This document shows positions 56,261 to 64,000 of a DNA stretch of 64,000 nucleotides, one piece after another. Made by a program: the position numbers and the translations under genes. Position 1 is the first letter of the stretch, and each line of letters begins with the position of its first letter. The notes below the pieces were generated by a model, which worked only from the letters and a program-made list of their open reading frames with translations, did not search any database and had not been told where the DNA came from. Source of the stretch: Comamonadaceae bacterium (GTDB lineage: Bacteria > Pseudomonadota > Gammaproteobacteria > Burkholderiales > Burkholderiaceae); assembly GCA_947374535.1 (NCBI GenBank), contig CANCCJ010000002.1, positions 1 to 64,000 of the forward strand, in the 5' to 3' direction.

Positions 56261-57698
56261 AGGTATCCTCAAATCGAATGATGTCGTCTTCACCTAAATA
56301 GCTGCCCGATTGCACCTCGATAATTTCCAGCGGGATGCTGCCAGGGTTGGCCAAACGGTGCACTTCACCTAGGGGGATGTATGTCGATTGGTTTTCTGTC
56401 ACAAGGGTAATCTTGTCACCACAAGTGACCTCAGCCGTACCCTTGACCACAATCCAATGTTCAGCACGGTGGTGGTGCTTTTGCAAACTCAAGCTTGCTC
56501 CGGGCTTAACTTGAATGCGCTTAACTTTGAAACGCTCGGACTCGTCAATGCTGTCGTACCACCCCCAAGGGCGGTGGACTTTGCGGTGCAACGTGAGTTC
56601 TTCGCGTTTTTTTGTTTCAAGTTGCATGACGAGTTTTTTAACGTTTTGACTTTGCGTGCGATCGGCCACCAGAACCGCATCTGGGGTTTCCACAATGATC
56701 AGATTGCTTACCCCCACCGTACCGATCAAACGAGAGCTTGCGTGAATGAACGTGTCGGATGTATCCGCCAACAAAGCATCACCCTGCACCACGTTGCCTT
56801 GGGCGTCTTGATTGCCGTTTTGGTTGACTTGCCACACGGCGTCCCACGCACCTAAGTCACTCCAACCTGCATCAAGCCGCACCATATGAATGGGGTAAAC
56901 CGAGTTTGGGCACTTTTCAATAACGGCGTAGTCCACAGATTCAGACGGCACTTTAAAAAAGGCTTCTTTGTTGGGACGCACAAAAGGTGTATCGATGGTT
57001 TTGCCTTGCCATGCTTCTTGCGTGGCAATGGCGATATCAGGACGAAATTGTTGCAATGCTTTAAGCCATGTACTAGCTTTGAGCACAAACATGCCACTGT
57101 TCCACGTGTGTTGGCCACCTGCCAAATAAGCTTTGGCCACTTCTAGGCTAGGCTTTTCCGCAAATTGGGCCACGGTGTATTCACCCTGTACGCCAATGAC
57201 ACCCGACTGTTGGATGTAGCCGTAACCTGTTTCGGGCTTGTCTGGCGTGATACCCAAGATGACGATGCCACCAGCAGCCGCAGCGCGAATGCTTTGCTGT
57301 AGCGCAGTTTGAAATGAAGCAGGGTTTTGTACGGTTTGATCCGCAGGGGTAACAACCAAGATGGGGTCTTGCCCATCTTCAGTCGCTTGCAATGCGGCCA
57401 AGGTGAGCGCAGGCGCTGTATTGCGCCCTGCAGGCTCTAGCAACAAGGTGGCATGTATGTCCTTGAGTTCACGAAGTTGCTCCAACGATAAAAATCTGTG
57501 CTCCTCGTTGGTAACAACCAAGGTTTTACCCACGGCTATGTCTGGAGCTCCTAGCTGATTAACGCGATCGACGGCTTGCTGGAACAAACTTGTGGTGCCT
57601 GACAAAACCAAAAACTGCTTAGGAAATCCTGCACGAGACAATGGCCAGAGACGCGTGCCAGAGCCGCCGCAAAGAATGACAGGTACAACTTGATGCAT
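56247..57698 (-). CDS. manC: Mannose-1-phosphate guanylyltransferase/mannose-6-phosphate isomerase
   Basis: A 483-residue bifunctional type II PMI-GMP. The N-terminal nucleotidyltransferase begins [20 protein letters not shown] with [16 protein letters not shown] and [15 protein letters not shown] follow. The C-terminal cupin ([35 protein letters not shown]) is the isomerase. It supplies GDP-mannose for the Gmd/Fcl pair. It lies 10 bp after the RfaH-like gene. Confidence 0.95.
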   Translation of the reverse strand: MHQVVPVILCGGSGTRLWPLSRAGFPKQFLVLSGTTSLFQQAVDRVNQLGAPDIAVGKTLVVTNEEHRFLSLEQLRELKDIHATLLLEPAGRNTAPALTLAALQATEDGQDPILVVTPADQTVQNPASFQTALQQSIRAAAAGGIVILGITPDKPETGYGYIQQSGVIGVQGEYTVAQFAEKPSLEVAKAYLAGGQHTWNSGMFVLKASTWLKALQQFRPDIAIATQEAWQGKTIDTPFVRPNKEAFFKVPSESVDYAVIEKCPNSVYPIHMVRLDAGWSDLGAWDAVWQVNQNGNQDAQGNVVQGDALLADTSDTFIHASSRLIGTVGVSNLIIVETPDAVLVADRTQSQNVKKLVMQLETKKREELTLHRKVHRPWGWYDSIDESERFKVKRIQVKPGASLSLQKHHHRAEHWIVVKGTAEVTCGDKITLVTENQSTYIPLGEVHRLANPGSIPLEIIEVQSGSYLGEDDIIRFEDTYGRG

Positions 57699-57708
57699 AG
57701 GTAAAAGC

Positions 57709-58218
57709 TTACATCACCCGTAGGCTCTCAACCGCCATTCGCAGTTTTTGCGGTTGACCGAGCAAATCAACCAACACAAAGGCGCGGGTTTCACCATCGT
57801 GTGCGATGTATTGGCCCTCTAGCCCTTGCAGTGGGCCGTTGGCCACTTGCACGCGATCACCGGGGGCGAACATGCGCTCTAGCGTTTCAGGTGGCGCCTC
57901 TTTTAAGAACGCAATGAAGTCAGGCGGGACTTTGGCAGGCTGTGGGCCAAAGCTCACCAACTTACTCACGCCCAAGGTGGACCGGATGGGGCCCCAGTTT
58001 TGCGTGGTGTCGTCCAGCTGGATGAACAGGTAGCGGCTGAACATGGGCTCGGTGATGGTCTGCACTTTTTGGTTGCGCAGCTTTTGCACTTGCATGGTCG
58101 GCAAAAAGCAAGTGAAGCCTTGGTTTTGCAAATTTTCAAAAGCGCGTGCTTCTTGGCGGGGCTTGGTGTGGACGACGTACCAAGCGGTGTTGTTTGTCTC
58201 AGGCATTTCGCTACTCAT
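57709..58218 (-). CDS. rfaH: RfaH-like transcription antiterminator (NusG paralogue)
   Basis: A 169-residue NusG-family protein. The NGN domain reads WYVVHTKPRQEARAFENLQNQGFTCFLP with FSRYLFIQLDD; the C-terminal KOW half is FAPGDRVQVANGPLQGLEGQYIAHDG. The HTKPRQE start and lack of the long NusG linker favour RfaH over NusG. It would load at ops, bind RNA polymerase and keep the long O-antigen transcript from terminating. It heads the rfaH-manC-fcl-gmd operon and is divergent from the phasin gene (88-bp gap). Confidence 0.88.
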   Translation of the reverse strand: MSSEMPETNNTAWYVVHTKPRQEARAFENLQNQGFTCFLPTMQVQKLRNQKVQTITEPMFSRYLFIQLDDTTQNWGPIRSTLGVSKLVSFGPQPAKVPPDFIAFLKEAPPETLERMFAPGDRVQVANGPLQGLEGQYIAHDGETRAFVLVDLLGQPQKLRMAVESLRVM

Positions 58219-58306
58219 TTCTATGAGTCTAACTAAACTTCCTATGGCGTTTCGCTGCGCGCGGCGTTAAAGTCCAGTTTTATGTTTTGTTTGAAAGTTT
58301 GCTCAC

Positions 58307-58780
58307 ATGTCTTCCAAAAACCCTTTTGACCCCGCCGCCATGTCTGACAACGTGAAAGAGCAAGCACAGCAAATTTGGCTGGCTGGCTTGGGCGCATTTG
58401 CCAAGGCCCAGCAAGACGGGACCAAAGCTTTTGAGAAGCTGGTGAGCGACGGCATCACCATGCAGCGCAAGGTACACACCACCGCAGAAGAAAAACTCGT
58501 GGAGGCCACTCACAAGGTGACGCAAGCAGCAAGCACCTTGAACGAACGCGCCACAGGACAGTGGGGCAAGCTGGAAGGTATTTTTGAGGAGCGTGTGTCC
58601 AAGGCACTGCACAGTTTGGGCTTGCCATCGGCTGCAGAGATGAAGGCATTGCACGCACGCGTGGCGGCGCTTGAAGAGCAACTGGGTGCCAAGCCTAAAG
58701 CAGCTGCCAAAACCGCTACAAAACCTACTTCTAAAACTGTCGCGAAGAAAGCGCCAGCCAAGAAAACAGCCAAGAAATGA
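58307..58780 (+). CDS. Phasin-family protein (PhaF/PhaI-like)
   Basis: A 157-residue granule-associated protein. The N-terminal half (IWLAGLGAFAKAQQDGTKAFEKLV) is the amphipathic phasin helix that coats polyhydroxyalkanoate granules; the middle is a coiled-coil-like helix (LHARVAALEEQLG), and the C terminus is a Lys/Ala/Pro tail (KKAPAKKTAKK) as in PhaF, which binds DNA. A PhaD-like TetR gene follows. Confidence 0.87.
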   Translation: MSSKNPFDPAAMSDNVKEQAQQIWLAGLGAFAKAQQDGTKAFEKLVSDGITMQRKVHTTAEEKLVEATHKVTQAASTLNERATGQWGKLEGIFEERVSKALHSLGLPSAAEMKALHARVAALEEQLGAKPKAAAKTATKPTSKTVAKKAPAKKTAKK

Positions 58781-58813
58781 TTGGGCGGTAGCTTTAATTA
58801 ACTGAGCCCAATC
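58779..58813. promoter_or_regulatory. Inverted repeat between phasin and PhaD-like genes
   Basis: Perfect 8-bp arms GATTGGGC (58779-58786) and GCCCAATC (58806-58813) enclose a 19-bp spacer with the palindrome TTAATTAA. The first arm overlaps the phasin stop codon. It could be a hairpin at the phasin mRNA end, without a T run, or the operator through which the TetR protein controls its own gene. Confidence 0.4.
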
Positions 58814-58820
58814 AAGCACC

Positions 58821-59468
58821 ATGGCAAAGAAAGCGCCACGCCGCACTGCTGAGCGGATTTTGGAGGTCACGCTCGACCTTTTTAACCGCTTTGGCGAACC
58901 CAATGTATCGACCACATTGATTTCGAGCGAACTCAACATCAGCCCCGGTAATCTGTACTACCACTACCCCGCCAAAGAGGAGCTGGTCACGGCGCTGTAC
59001 AACCATTACGAAACAGCGCTGGATGATTTGTTAGAGGCAGCGCCCGGTGTCCATGACGTGGAAGATGCATGGTTTTTCATGCACACACTGTTTGAGTTGG
59101 TGTGGCAATACCGCTTTTTGTACCGTGACTTGAACGATTTGCTCAGCAAAAACCGACGCCTAGAAACGCACATCAAAGACGCACTGCTGCACAAGACCAC
59201 AGCGTTTCGCACGCTGCTAGACAGCCTAGAGCATGACGGCGCACTTGCCATGACGGTGTCTGAACGCGAAGCCACCGCCACGCACATGGTGGTCATGCTG
59301 ACATGGTGGCTGAGCTACGAATACGTGCGCGACCCGCGCCATGCGCTAGAACCCGAGAGCGCGCAAGCGTCGCTGCTACGCGGGGCTAAGAGTGTGTTGA
59401 GCCTGCTACTGCCTTATGCGACGGCAGAGCACAAAGCGCATTTGAATGCTTTGCTGTCGGCGTATTAA
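58821..59468 (+). CDS. TetR-family regulator, PhaD-like
   Basis: A 215-residue TetR protein. The helix-turn-helix is NVSTTLISSELNISPGNLYYHYPAKEELVTALY; the C-terminal ligand domain (FFMHTLFELVWQYRFLYRDLNDLL) matches the PhaD group, which responds to intermediates of polyhydroxyalkanoate metabolism and activates or represses phasin genes in pseudomonads. Its position 40 bp after a phasin gene supports this. The start ATG 58821 lies just after an inverted repeat. Confidence 0.8.
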   Translation: MAKKAPRRTAERILEVTLDLFNRFGEPNVSTTLISSELNISPGNLYYHYPAKEELVTALYNHYETALDDLLEAAPGVHDVEDAWFFMHTLFELVWQYRFLYRDLNDLLSKNRRLETHIKDALLHKTTAFRTLLDSLEHDGALAMTVSEREATATHMVVMLTWWLSYEYVRDPRHALEPESAQASLLRGAKSVLSLLLPYATAEHKAHLNALLSAY

Positions 59469-59520
59469 AAAAGCGCAACCACCTCTCGCTTAGCGTCAAA
59501 CAATGAGGCACTGACCCTGA

Positions 59521-60705
59521 TTAACGGAGCGACGCCTCTACCAGCTTGACCCAATAGGTAGCACCTACAGGAATTAAACGATCGTTGAAATCGTAGTTGG
59601 GGTTGTGCAAAGTACATGGCCCTTCTCCATGCCCCATCTCGCGATGCACGCCATCGCCATTACCGATGAAGCAATACGCACCGGGTTTGGCTTGCAGCAT
59701 GTACGAGAAGTCTTCTGCGCCCATGGTGGGTTCTTGCGCGACCACGTTGTCAGCACCCACGATGTCGGCCATCACTTCGCGGGCAAATTCACTTTCCGCT
59801 GGGTGGTTGATGGTGGGCGGGTAGTTGCGCTCAAACTCAAAGGTGCAGGTCGCACCAAAGGCCGCACAAGTATGCGTGGCGATGTCGCGCATGCGTTGCT
59901 CAATCATGTCAAGTACGTCTAGACTGAAGGTGCGCACCGTGCCTTGCAACTCGCAGTGGTCGGGCACCACGTTGGTGGCTTCACCTGCGTTGATCATCGT
60001 CACCGAAATCACACCTGCATCGACCGGCTTTTTGTTGCGGCTGATGATGGTTTGAAAAGCTTGCACTATTTGGCAAGCAATCACCACAGGGTCGATGCCG
60101 TTGTGCGGCAGCGCGGCGTGGCAGCCTTTGCCGTGTATGGTGATTTTGAATTCGTTGCTCGACGCCATCACGGGGCCAGCACTCAAAGCGAACTGCCCTT
60201 CTTTAAGGCCAGGCCAGTTGTGCATGCCGTAGACGGCTTGCATGGGAAATTTATCAAACAGGCCATCGCGCATCATTTCGCGAGCGCCACCACCGCCTTC
60301 TTCTGTGGGTTGAAAAATGAAGTACACCGTGCCATCGAAGTCTTGGTGCTTGGACAGGTATTGCGCTGCCGTCAACAACATGGCCACATGGCCGTCGTGG
60401 CCGCATGCGTGCATCTTGCCGGCGTGTTGGCTGGCGTGGGCGAATTGGTTGAACTCTTGCATGGGCAAGGCGTCCATGTCTGCGCGTAAGCCAATGGCAC
60501 GTTCGCTGCTGCCGCATTTCAAGATGCCCACCACGCCGGTTTTACCCATACCGCGATGAATAGGAATGCCCCACTCGGTCAGTTTTTGCGCCACCAAGTC
60601 TGCCGTGCGAATTTCTTCAAAACACAACTCGGGGTGGGCGTGAATGTCGCGGCGAATGGCCGCCATGCTGGACGCTTGCTGGGCGATGGAATCAATGACT
60701 TTCAT
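59521..60705 (-). CDS. M20 family amidohydrolase (hippurate hydrolase-like)
   Basis: A 394-residue metallopeptidase-fold amidohydrolase. RRDIHAHPELCFEE, LRADMDALPM, MHACGHDGHVAMLL with metal-binding Cys/His, FQPTEEGGGGAREMM and the C-terminal GAEDFSYMLQAKPGAY are typical of IAA-amino acid, hippurate and N-acyl amino acid hydrolases. It is cytoplasmic, cleaving N-acylated amino acids; the exact substrate is open. It stands alone. Confidence 0.88.
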   Translation of the reverse strand: MKVIDSIAQQASSMAAIRRDIHAHPELCFEEIRTADLVAQKLTEWGIPIHRGMGKTGVVGILKCGSSERAIGLRADMDALPMQEFNQFAHASQHAGKMHACGHDGHVAMLLTAAQYLSKHQDFDGTVYFIFQPTEEGGGGAREMMRDGLFDKFPMQAVYGMHNWPGLKEGQFALSAGPVMASSNEFKITIHGKGCHAALPHNGIDPVVIACQIVQAFQTIISRNKKPVDAGVISVTMINAGEATNVVPDHCELQGTVRTFSLDVLDMIEQRMRDIATHTCAAFGATCTFEFERNYPPTINHPAESEFAREVMADIVGADNVVAQEPTMGAEDFSYMLQAKPGAYCFIGNGDGVHREMGHGEGPCTLHNPNYDFNDRLIPVGATYWVKLVEASLR

Positions 60706-60779
60706 GGCTCTAAGTCTAGCCGTTGCCCAGCCCCTCTGTCAGGAAGGGCTATCCCGCAAAGCGCATTATCAGCACACGT

Positions 60780-61589
60780 TCAAAACAATGCGCGTGAGGG
60801 CCACAGGGGCGTCGGGTGGTCTAAACGCTGCTTGGCAATTTCTAGCAAACCATCAAAAATGAGTGAGTCGACCAACTCAAACTGGACCGACATGCTGGGC
60901 GCCATTTTCCAGCCTGCGCCACCGGTCATGTAACACGCGGGCTCTGCGCCACAGTGTTGGCGCACGTGATGCACCATGCGCTCGACGGCACCTGCAATGG
61001 CGTAGGTGCCACCACTGGTGAGCGCATCACTGGTGTTGGTGGGGAACTCGCACACCTCGCCCGTGGGCACCCGCAAGCCTGCGGTGCCAGACTCTAAGGC
61101 GCGCAGCATGATGCCGTGGCCGGGCAGGATGAAACCACCCAAAAACTTACCGCTCGCATCAATGGCTTCCACCGTCACGGCGGTGCCGACCATCACCACC
61201 ACCATGGGTTTGGGTCCGGCGCCGTTGGTCTGCGCCAACATGCGGGCATGCGCGCCAATCATGGCGACCCACCGATCTGCGCCTAGGCGTGTGGGGTGGT
61301 CGTAGCCGTTGGTCATGCCCGCTTCAGCGGCTGACGACACGGCCCAATGCGGGGTGATGTCCCACAGCTCCATTTGCTCTTCGACGCGACGGCGAATGGC
61401 TTCGCCCGCCACGATGCAGCCCAACATATGCGTGGGCTCTGGCAATTCACGCCAGTCCTCATCCGCGAGTCGGTCGATGTTTTCTAAAAATACCGCGCCG
61501 CTGCCCAGCAGATGGGCACCGGGTGCAGGGCTGTCATACATGCCCCACTTAAGGCGTGTGTTACCGACGTCGAGGGCGAGAAATGTCAT
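60780..61589 (-). CDS. coaX: Type III pantothenate kinase
   Basis: A 269-residue ASKHA-fold kinase, first step of coenzyme A synthesis, insensitive to CoA feedback. [18 protein letters not shown] (P-loop-like phosphate 1 motif), [30 protein letters not shown] and [15 protein letters not shown] are characteristic. ATG 61589 ([11 protein letters not shown]) is the family start. Usually beside birA in Burkholderiales; birA is not in the window. Confidence 0.93.
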   Translation of the reverse strand: MTFLALDVGNTRLKWGMYDSPAPGAHLLGSGAVFLENIDRLADEDWRELPEPTHMLGCIVAGEAIRRRVEEQMELWDITPHWAVSSAAEAGMTNGYDHPTRLGADRWVAMIGAHARMLAQTNGAGPKPMVVVMVGTAVTVEAIDASGKFLGGFILPGHGIMLRALESGTAGLRVPTGEVCEFPTNTSDALTSGGTYAIAGAVERMVHHVRQHCGAEPACYMTGGAGWKMAPSMSVQFELVDSLIFDGLLEIAKQRLDHPTPLWPSRALF

Positions 61590-61609
61590 CGTGGGATTCG
61601 TATGGACGC

Positions 61610-62035
61610 TCAGTTTTGACGCCAAGGCAAGCCGCGCATACGCCAGCCGCCTTTTGTCCCGCGATGCCCTGCTTCGTTGGCATCGCCCTCGAAACCTTCG
61701 AGGATGTTGTAGGCCTCAAGCCCTAAATCGGTAGCGCGCTTGGCTGCGGCAATGGAACGCACACCGCTGCGGCACAGGAGCACAATTTTTTTGCCGTTGG
61801 CCGCGGCTTGCACCGCTTCATCAAACGCGGGGTTCATGGCCATACCGGGCCATTGCTTCCAAGCCACAGCGACCGCATTGGGCACAAATCCTACCCATTC
61901 ACGCTCAGCATCTGTGCGCACGTCCACCATCACGGCCGCGCCAGATTGCATCCATGCGTGGGCTGTGTCAGGCGTGATGTCGCCTGCGTAGCCATCAGCG
62001 GGTCGCACATGGGAAGCGTTTGAGGGAGCAGTCAT
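61610..62035 (-). CDS. Rhodanese-like domain protein
   Basis: A 141-residue single-domain rhodanese. [15 protein letters not shown] is the CH2A-like motif, and the active loop reads [15 protein letters not shown] with catalytic Cys. It likely moves sulfur or binds it, in the cytoplasm. The gene is 20 bp upstream of coaX on the same strand and may be co-transcribed with it. Confidence 0.88.
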   Translation of the reverse strand: MTAPSNASHVRPADGYAGDITPDTAHAWMQSGAAVMVDVRTDAEREWVGFVPNAVAVAWKQWPGMAMNPAFDEAVQAAANGKKIVLLCRSGVRSIAAAKRATDLGLEAYNILEGFEGDANEAGHRGTKGGWRMRGLPWRQN

Positions 62036-62105
62036 AAACGAAAAAGAGGCGTAAAAACGTAGGCAGTATAGAGACTGAACCCACGTCTTACGCCCCTTGC
62101 GGAGG

Positions 62106-62124
62106 AAAACCCTAGGAGGTTTTT
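62106..62124. terminator. Short bidirectional terminator-like hairpin
   Basis: AAAACC (62106-62111) pairs with GGTTTT (62118-62123) around a six-base loop, with T runs on either strand. It lies 11 bp after the livF stop on the (-) strand. The stem is only six pairs, so termination would be partial. Confidence 0.4.
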
Positions 62125-62134
62125 GGTAAAGGCC

Positions 62135-62857
62135 TTAGTGGCTTCCGCCCAAGTACGCCGCTTTGACCGCTGGATCGTTCTTGAGCTTGCTGGCTTCGCC
62201 GTGCACCGAGATGCGCCCGTTTTCCATGACATAGCCGTAGTCGGCGACGTTCAGGGCAGCGGCAGCAAACTGCTCCACCAACAACATAGTCACGCCTTGG
62301 CTCTTGAGGTTTTCAATGATTTTGAAAACTTCTTCCACAAGAATAGGTGCCAAACCCATGGACGGCTCATCGAGCAATACCACCTCTGGGTTGAGCATGA
62401 CCGCGCGGGCCATGGCCAACATTTGTTGCTCACCACCAGACAAGGTGCCTGCCAATTGGTTGCGACGCTCTTTGAGGCGGGGAAACAAGTCCAACGCACG
62501 GTCTAGGTCACCTGCCACATCGCCTTTGGGGCGACTGCCCGTCAAGCGTGGGAAAGCGCCCAACACCAAGTTGTCCGTCACGGTCATGGTGGCAAACACA
62601 CGGCGGCCTTCGGGCGAGTGGGCCAAGCCACGCTTGGCGATGGAGAAAGACTCCATGCCGTCGATGCGTTCGCCGTTTAAGGTGATCTCGCCTGCGGTAG
62701 GCGCGATCATGCCGCTGATAGCGCGCATGGTGGTGGTTTTGCCAGCGCCGTTGGAACCAATCAGGGTCACTACTTTGCCTTTGGGCACTTCCAAAGAAAT
62801 ACCGTGCAACACGTGAACTTTGCCGTAGCCGGCTTCGAGGTTTTTAATCGTCAACAT
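62135..62857 (-). CDS. livF: Branched-chain amino acid ABC transporter ATPase LivF
   Basis: A 240-residue ATP-binding subunit. Walker A GSNGAGKTT (34-42), Q-loop region, ABC signature LSGGEQQMLAMARAVM, and Walker B VVLLDEPSMGLAP are intact. The family tail YGYVMENGRISVHG is present. It pairs with the LivG ATPase 20 bp upstream to power uptake of leucine/isoleucine/valine or related compounds. Confidence 0.92.
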   Translation of the reverse strand: MLTIKNLEAGYGKVHVLHGISLEVPKGKVVTLIGSNGAGKTTTMRAISGMIAPTAGEITLNGERIDGMESFSIAKRGLAHSPEGRRVFATMTVTDNLVLGAFPRLTGSRPKGDVAGDLDRALDLFPRLKERRNQLAGTLSGGEQQMLAMARAVMLNPEVVLLDEPSMGLAPILVEEVFKIIENLKSQGVTMLLVEQFAAAALNVADYGYVMENGRISVHGEASKLKNDPAVKAAYLGGSH

Positions 62858-62877
62858 CTCTAATTCTCCGTATGCGC

Positions 62878-64000
62878 TTAGGCCGCTGTGCCGCCGAGGT
62901 AGGCTTCAATCACCTTCTCGTCAGCCTGTACTTCTGCAGGCAAACCTTCGGCAATCTTTTGACCGAAGTCGAGGACCGAGACAGTGTCGCAAACCCCCAT
63001 CACCACATCCATGTGGTGCTCAATCAAGATCACGGTGATGCCGTGGTCGCGGATCTTGCGGATGATTTGAATCAGCTCTTTGATGTCGGGGGCGGTCAGG
63101 CCCGCGGCGGGCTCGTCCAGTAGCAATAGCTGCGGGTCAAGCGCCAAGGCACGGGCAATTTCGAGCAAGCGTTGTTTGCCATAAGGCAAGTTACGCGCTT
63201 GTTCGTCCGCCAGTTCGGCCAAGCCCACAAAGGTCAGCAGGCCCATGGCGCGCTCATTGGCAGCGGTGTCTTCGCCCACATAGCGTGAGGAGTTGAACGC
63301 CACGTCCACAAAGTTGCTGTGGAAGGTGTGGTGCAAACCGACCAACACGTTTTGCAATGCGGTCATCTCGCCAAACAGTTGCACGTTTTGGAAGGTACGC
63401 GCAATGCCCGACAACGCAATGTCTGACGAAGTACGGCCCACCACAGACGTGCCTTCAAACTCGATGCTGCCAGCGGTCGGCACATAAATGCCTGTCAGCA
63501 CGTTCATCATCGTGCTCTTGCCTGAACCGTTGGGGCCGATCAAACCGTGGATGGTGCCGCGTTTGATGCGCAAATCCACTTGGTTGATGGCCTTCAAGCC
63601 GCCGAACTGCATCAGCACTTGTTTGGCAATCAGCAAATCTTCGCTGCCGCTTGACGTGGCACGAATGATGGCGTCGCCACCTGCTGTGGCATGTGCCACA
63701 TGCGGGACGTCTTGTGCATGCTTGCGGTGCATCAGCAAACTACGCACAAAGCCCACGATGCCGTCTTGGAGGTAATACACCACGAACAAAATCATCAAAC
63801 CGAAGATGGACAAACGCCAGTCGGTGATGCTGTCGAGCCAGAAGGCAAAGGCGGCCAAAGCAGCCGTACCCACCACAGGCACCGCCATGGTTTGCACAGT
63901 GGTCATCTTGCGCGCCACGCCAATGATGGCGCCAATCAGCATCAACACGGCCAACACACTGGCGACCATGCGGAACATTTCCAAATCGTCGAGCAGCTTA
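62878..64000 (-). CDS. LivM-LivG fusion: permease C-terminal part plus ATPase (5' end beyond window)
   Basis: The frame stays open to the right edge, so the gene is partial. The visible N-terminal part has hydrophobic helices (VASVLAVLMLIGAIIGVA, TMAVPVVGTAALAAFAFWL, LSIFGLMILFVVYYLQDGIVG), the typical end of a LivM permease. After a roughly 40-residue linker comes a full LivG ATPase: Walker A GPNGSGKST, FQNVQLFGEMTALQNVLVG, signature LPYGKQRLLEIARAL and Walker B LLLLDEPAAGLT. A fused permease-ATPase is found in some Burkholderiales Liv systems. Confidence 0.87.
   Translation of the reverse strand, partial: KLLDDLEMFRMVASVLAVLMLIGAIIGVARKMTTVQTMAVPVVGTAALAAFAFWLDSITDWRLSIFGLMILFVVYYLQDGIVGFVRSLLMHRKHAQDVPHVAHATAGGDAIIRATSSGSEDLLIAKQVLMQFGGLKAINQVDLRIKRGTIHGLIGPNGSGKSTMMNVLTGIYVPTAGSIEFEGTSVVGRTSSDIALSGIARTFQNVQLFGEMTALQNVLVGLHHTFHSNFVDVAFNSSRYVGEDTAANERAMGLLTFVGLAELADEQARNLPYGKQRLLEIARALALDPQLLLLDEPAAGLTAPDIKELIQIIRKIRDHGITVILIEHHMDVVMGVCDTVSVLDFGQKIAEGLPAEVQADEKVIEAYLGGTAA

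Noticed and set aside
28689..58218. Transposases or insertion sequences expected in an O-antigen island
   Set aside because: I looked for transposase-like proteins and terminal repeats and saw none; every reading frame in the island is a plausible sugar or transport gene.
58784..58791. Second ops-like octamer (GGCGGTAG) on the + strand
   Set aside because: It is inside an inverted repeat before a TetR gene, points away from the O-antigen operon and lacks the GTG continuation, so it is probably chance.
1..64000. CRISPR arrays, tRNA and rRNA genes
   Set aside because: No regularly spaced repeats, no tRNA cloverleaf and no rRNA sequence were noticed by eye; small RNAs without strong hairpins could have been missed.

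Overview
The window looks like a chromosomal segment of a Gram-negative betaproteobacterium of the order Burkholderiales, most likely family Comamonadaceae. This rests on moderate to high G+C outside one island, a Burkholderiales-type housekeeping set (SlmA, MidA-like methyltransferase, DUF2905 protein, bacterial Cca, CoaX, phasin with a PhaD-like regulator, Liv transporter) and abundant lipopolysaccharide (LPS)/O-antigen genes. I saw no tRNA, rRNA, CRISPR array or insertion sequence.

Layout. 1-0.5 kb: a terminator and a decayed MntA/HepT toxin-antitoxin remnant. 0.4-12.9 kb: transaldolase; a GT9 glycosyltransferase followed by a GtrA-GT39 fusion; a sialidase-like lipid-anchored or secreted protein with a membrane partner; an NDUFA9-like reductase with Cca; MidA-like methyltransferase; a pterin cluster (FolM-like reductase and two FolB paralogues) ending in TtcA. 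12.95-13.1 kb: a long, strongly folded RNA element resembling 6S RNA. 13.1-17.05 kb (-): four overlapping genes that match the mycobacterial polyprenyl-phosphate-arabinose route: a HAD-UbiA fusion, GtrA, a DprE1-like and a DprE2-like oxidoreductase. 17.1-21.5 kb: FAH-family hydrolase and a divergent Ldh-family dehydrogenase, SlmA, ArgB and a NYN-domain protein.

21.6-28.7 kb (+): a compact exopolysaccharide operon with GalE, a 925-residue glycosyltransferase/phosphoglycosyltransferase fusion, two more glycosyltransferases and a flippase. It converges on a very long (-) O-antigen operon running from 54.02 down to 28.69 kb (25 genes, no gap above about 65 bp). Its genes supply CDP-tyvelose (RfbF, RfbG, RfbH, paratose synthase, Tyv), UDP-L-FucNAc (CapE, CapF, WecB-like), a UDP-bacillosamine-like sugar (WbpM/PglF-, PglE-, PglD- and PglC-like), dTDP-L-rhamnose (RfbBDAC) and sedoheptulose-7-phosphate isomerisation. 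It also encodes Wzx, a Wzy candidate, an O-antigen-ligase-like protein, Wzz and an undecaprenyl diphosphate synthase. A near-perfect JUMPstart/ops element lies exactly at its start. An upstream operon (57.7-54.15 kb) makes GDP-mannose and GDP-L-fucose and begins with a gene for an RfaH-like antiterminator, the predicted reader of that ops element. The centre of the island (about 42.4-49.1 kb) is clearly AT-rich, which suggests horizontal acquisition.

58.3-64 kb: phasin and PhaD-like regulator, an M20 amidohydrolase, type III pantothenate kinase, a rhodanese protein, and a branched-chain amino acid ABC transporter whose LivG ATPase carries LivM permease sequence at its N terminus and runs off the right edge.

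The two most notable systems are the Gram-negative polyprenyl-P-arabinose-type cassette and the self-contained RfaH/ops-controlled O-antigen operon.
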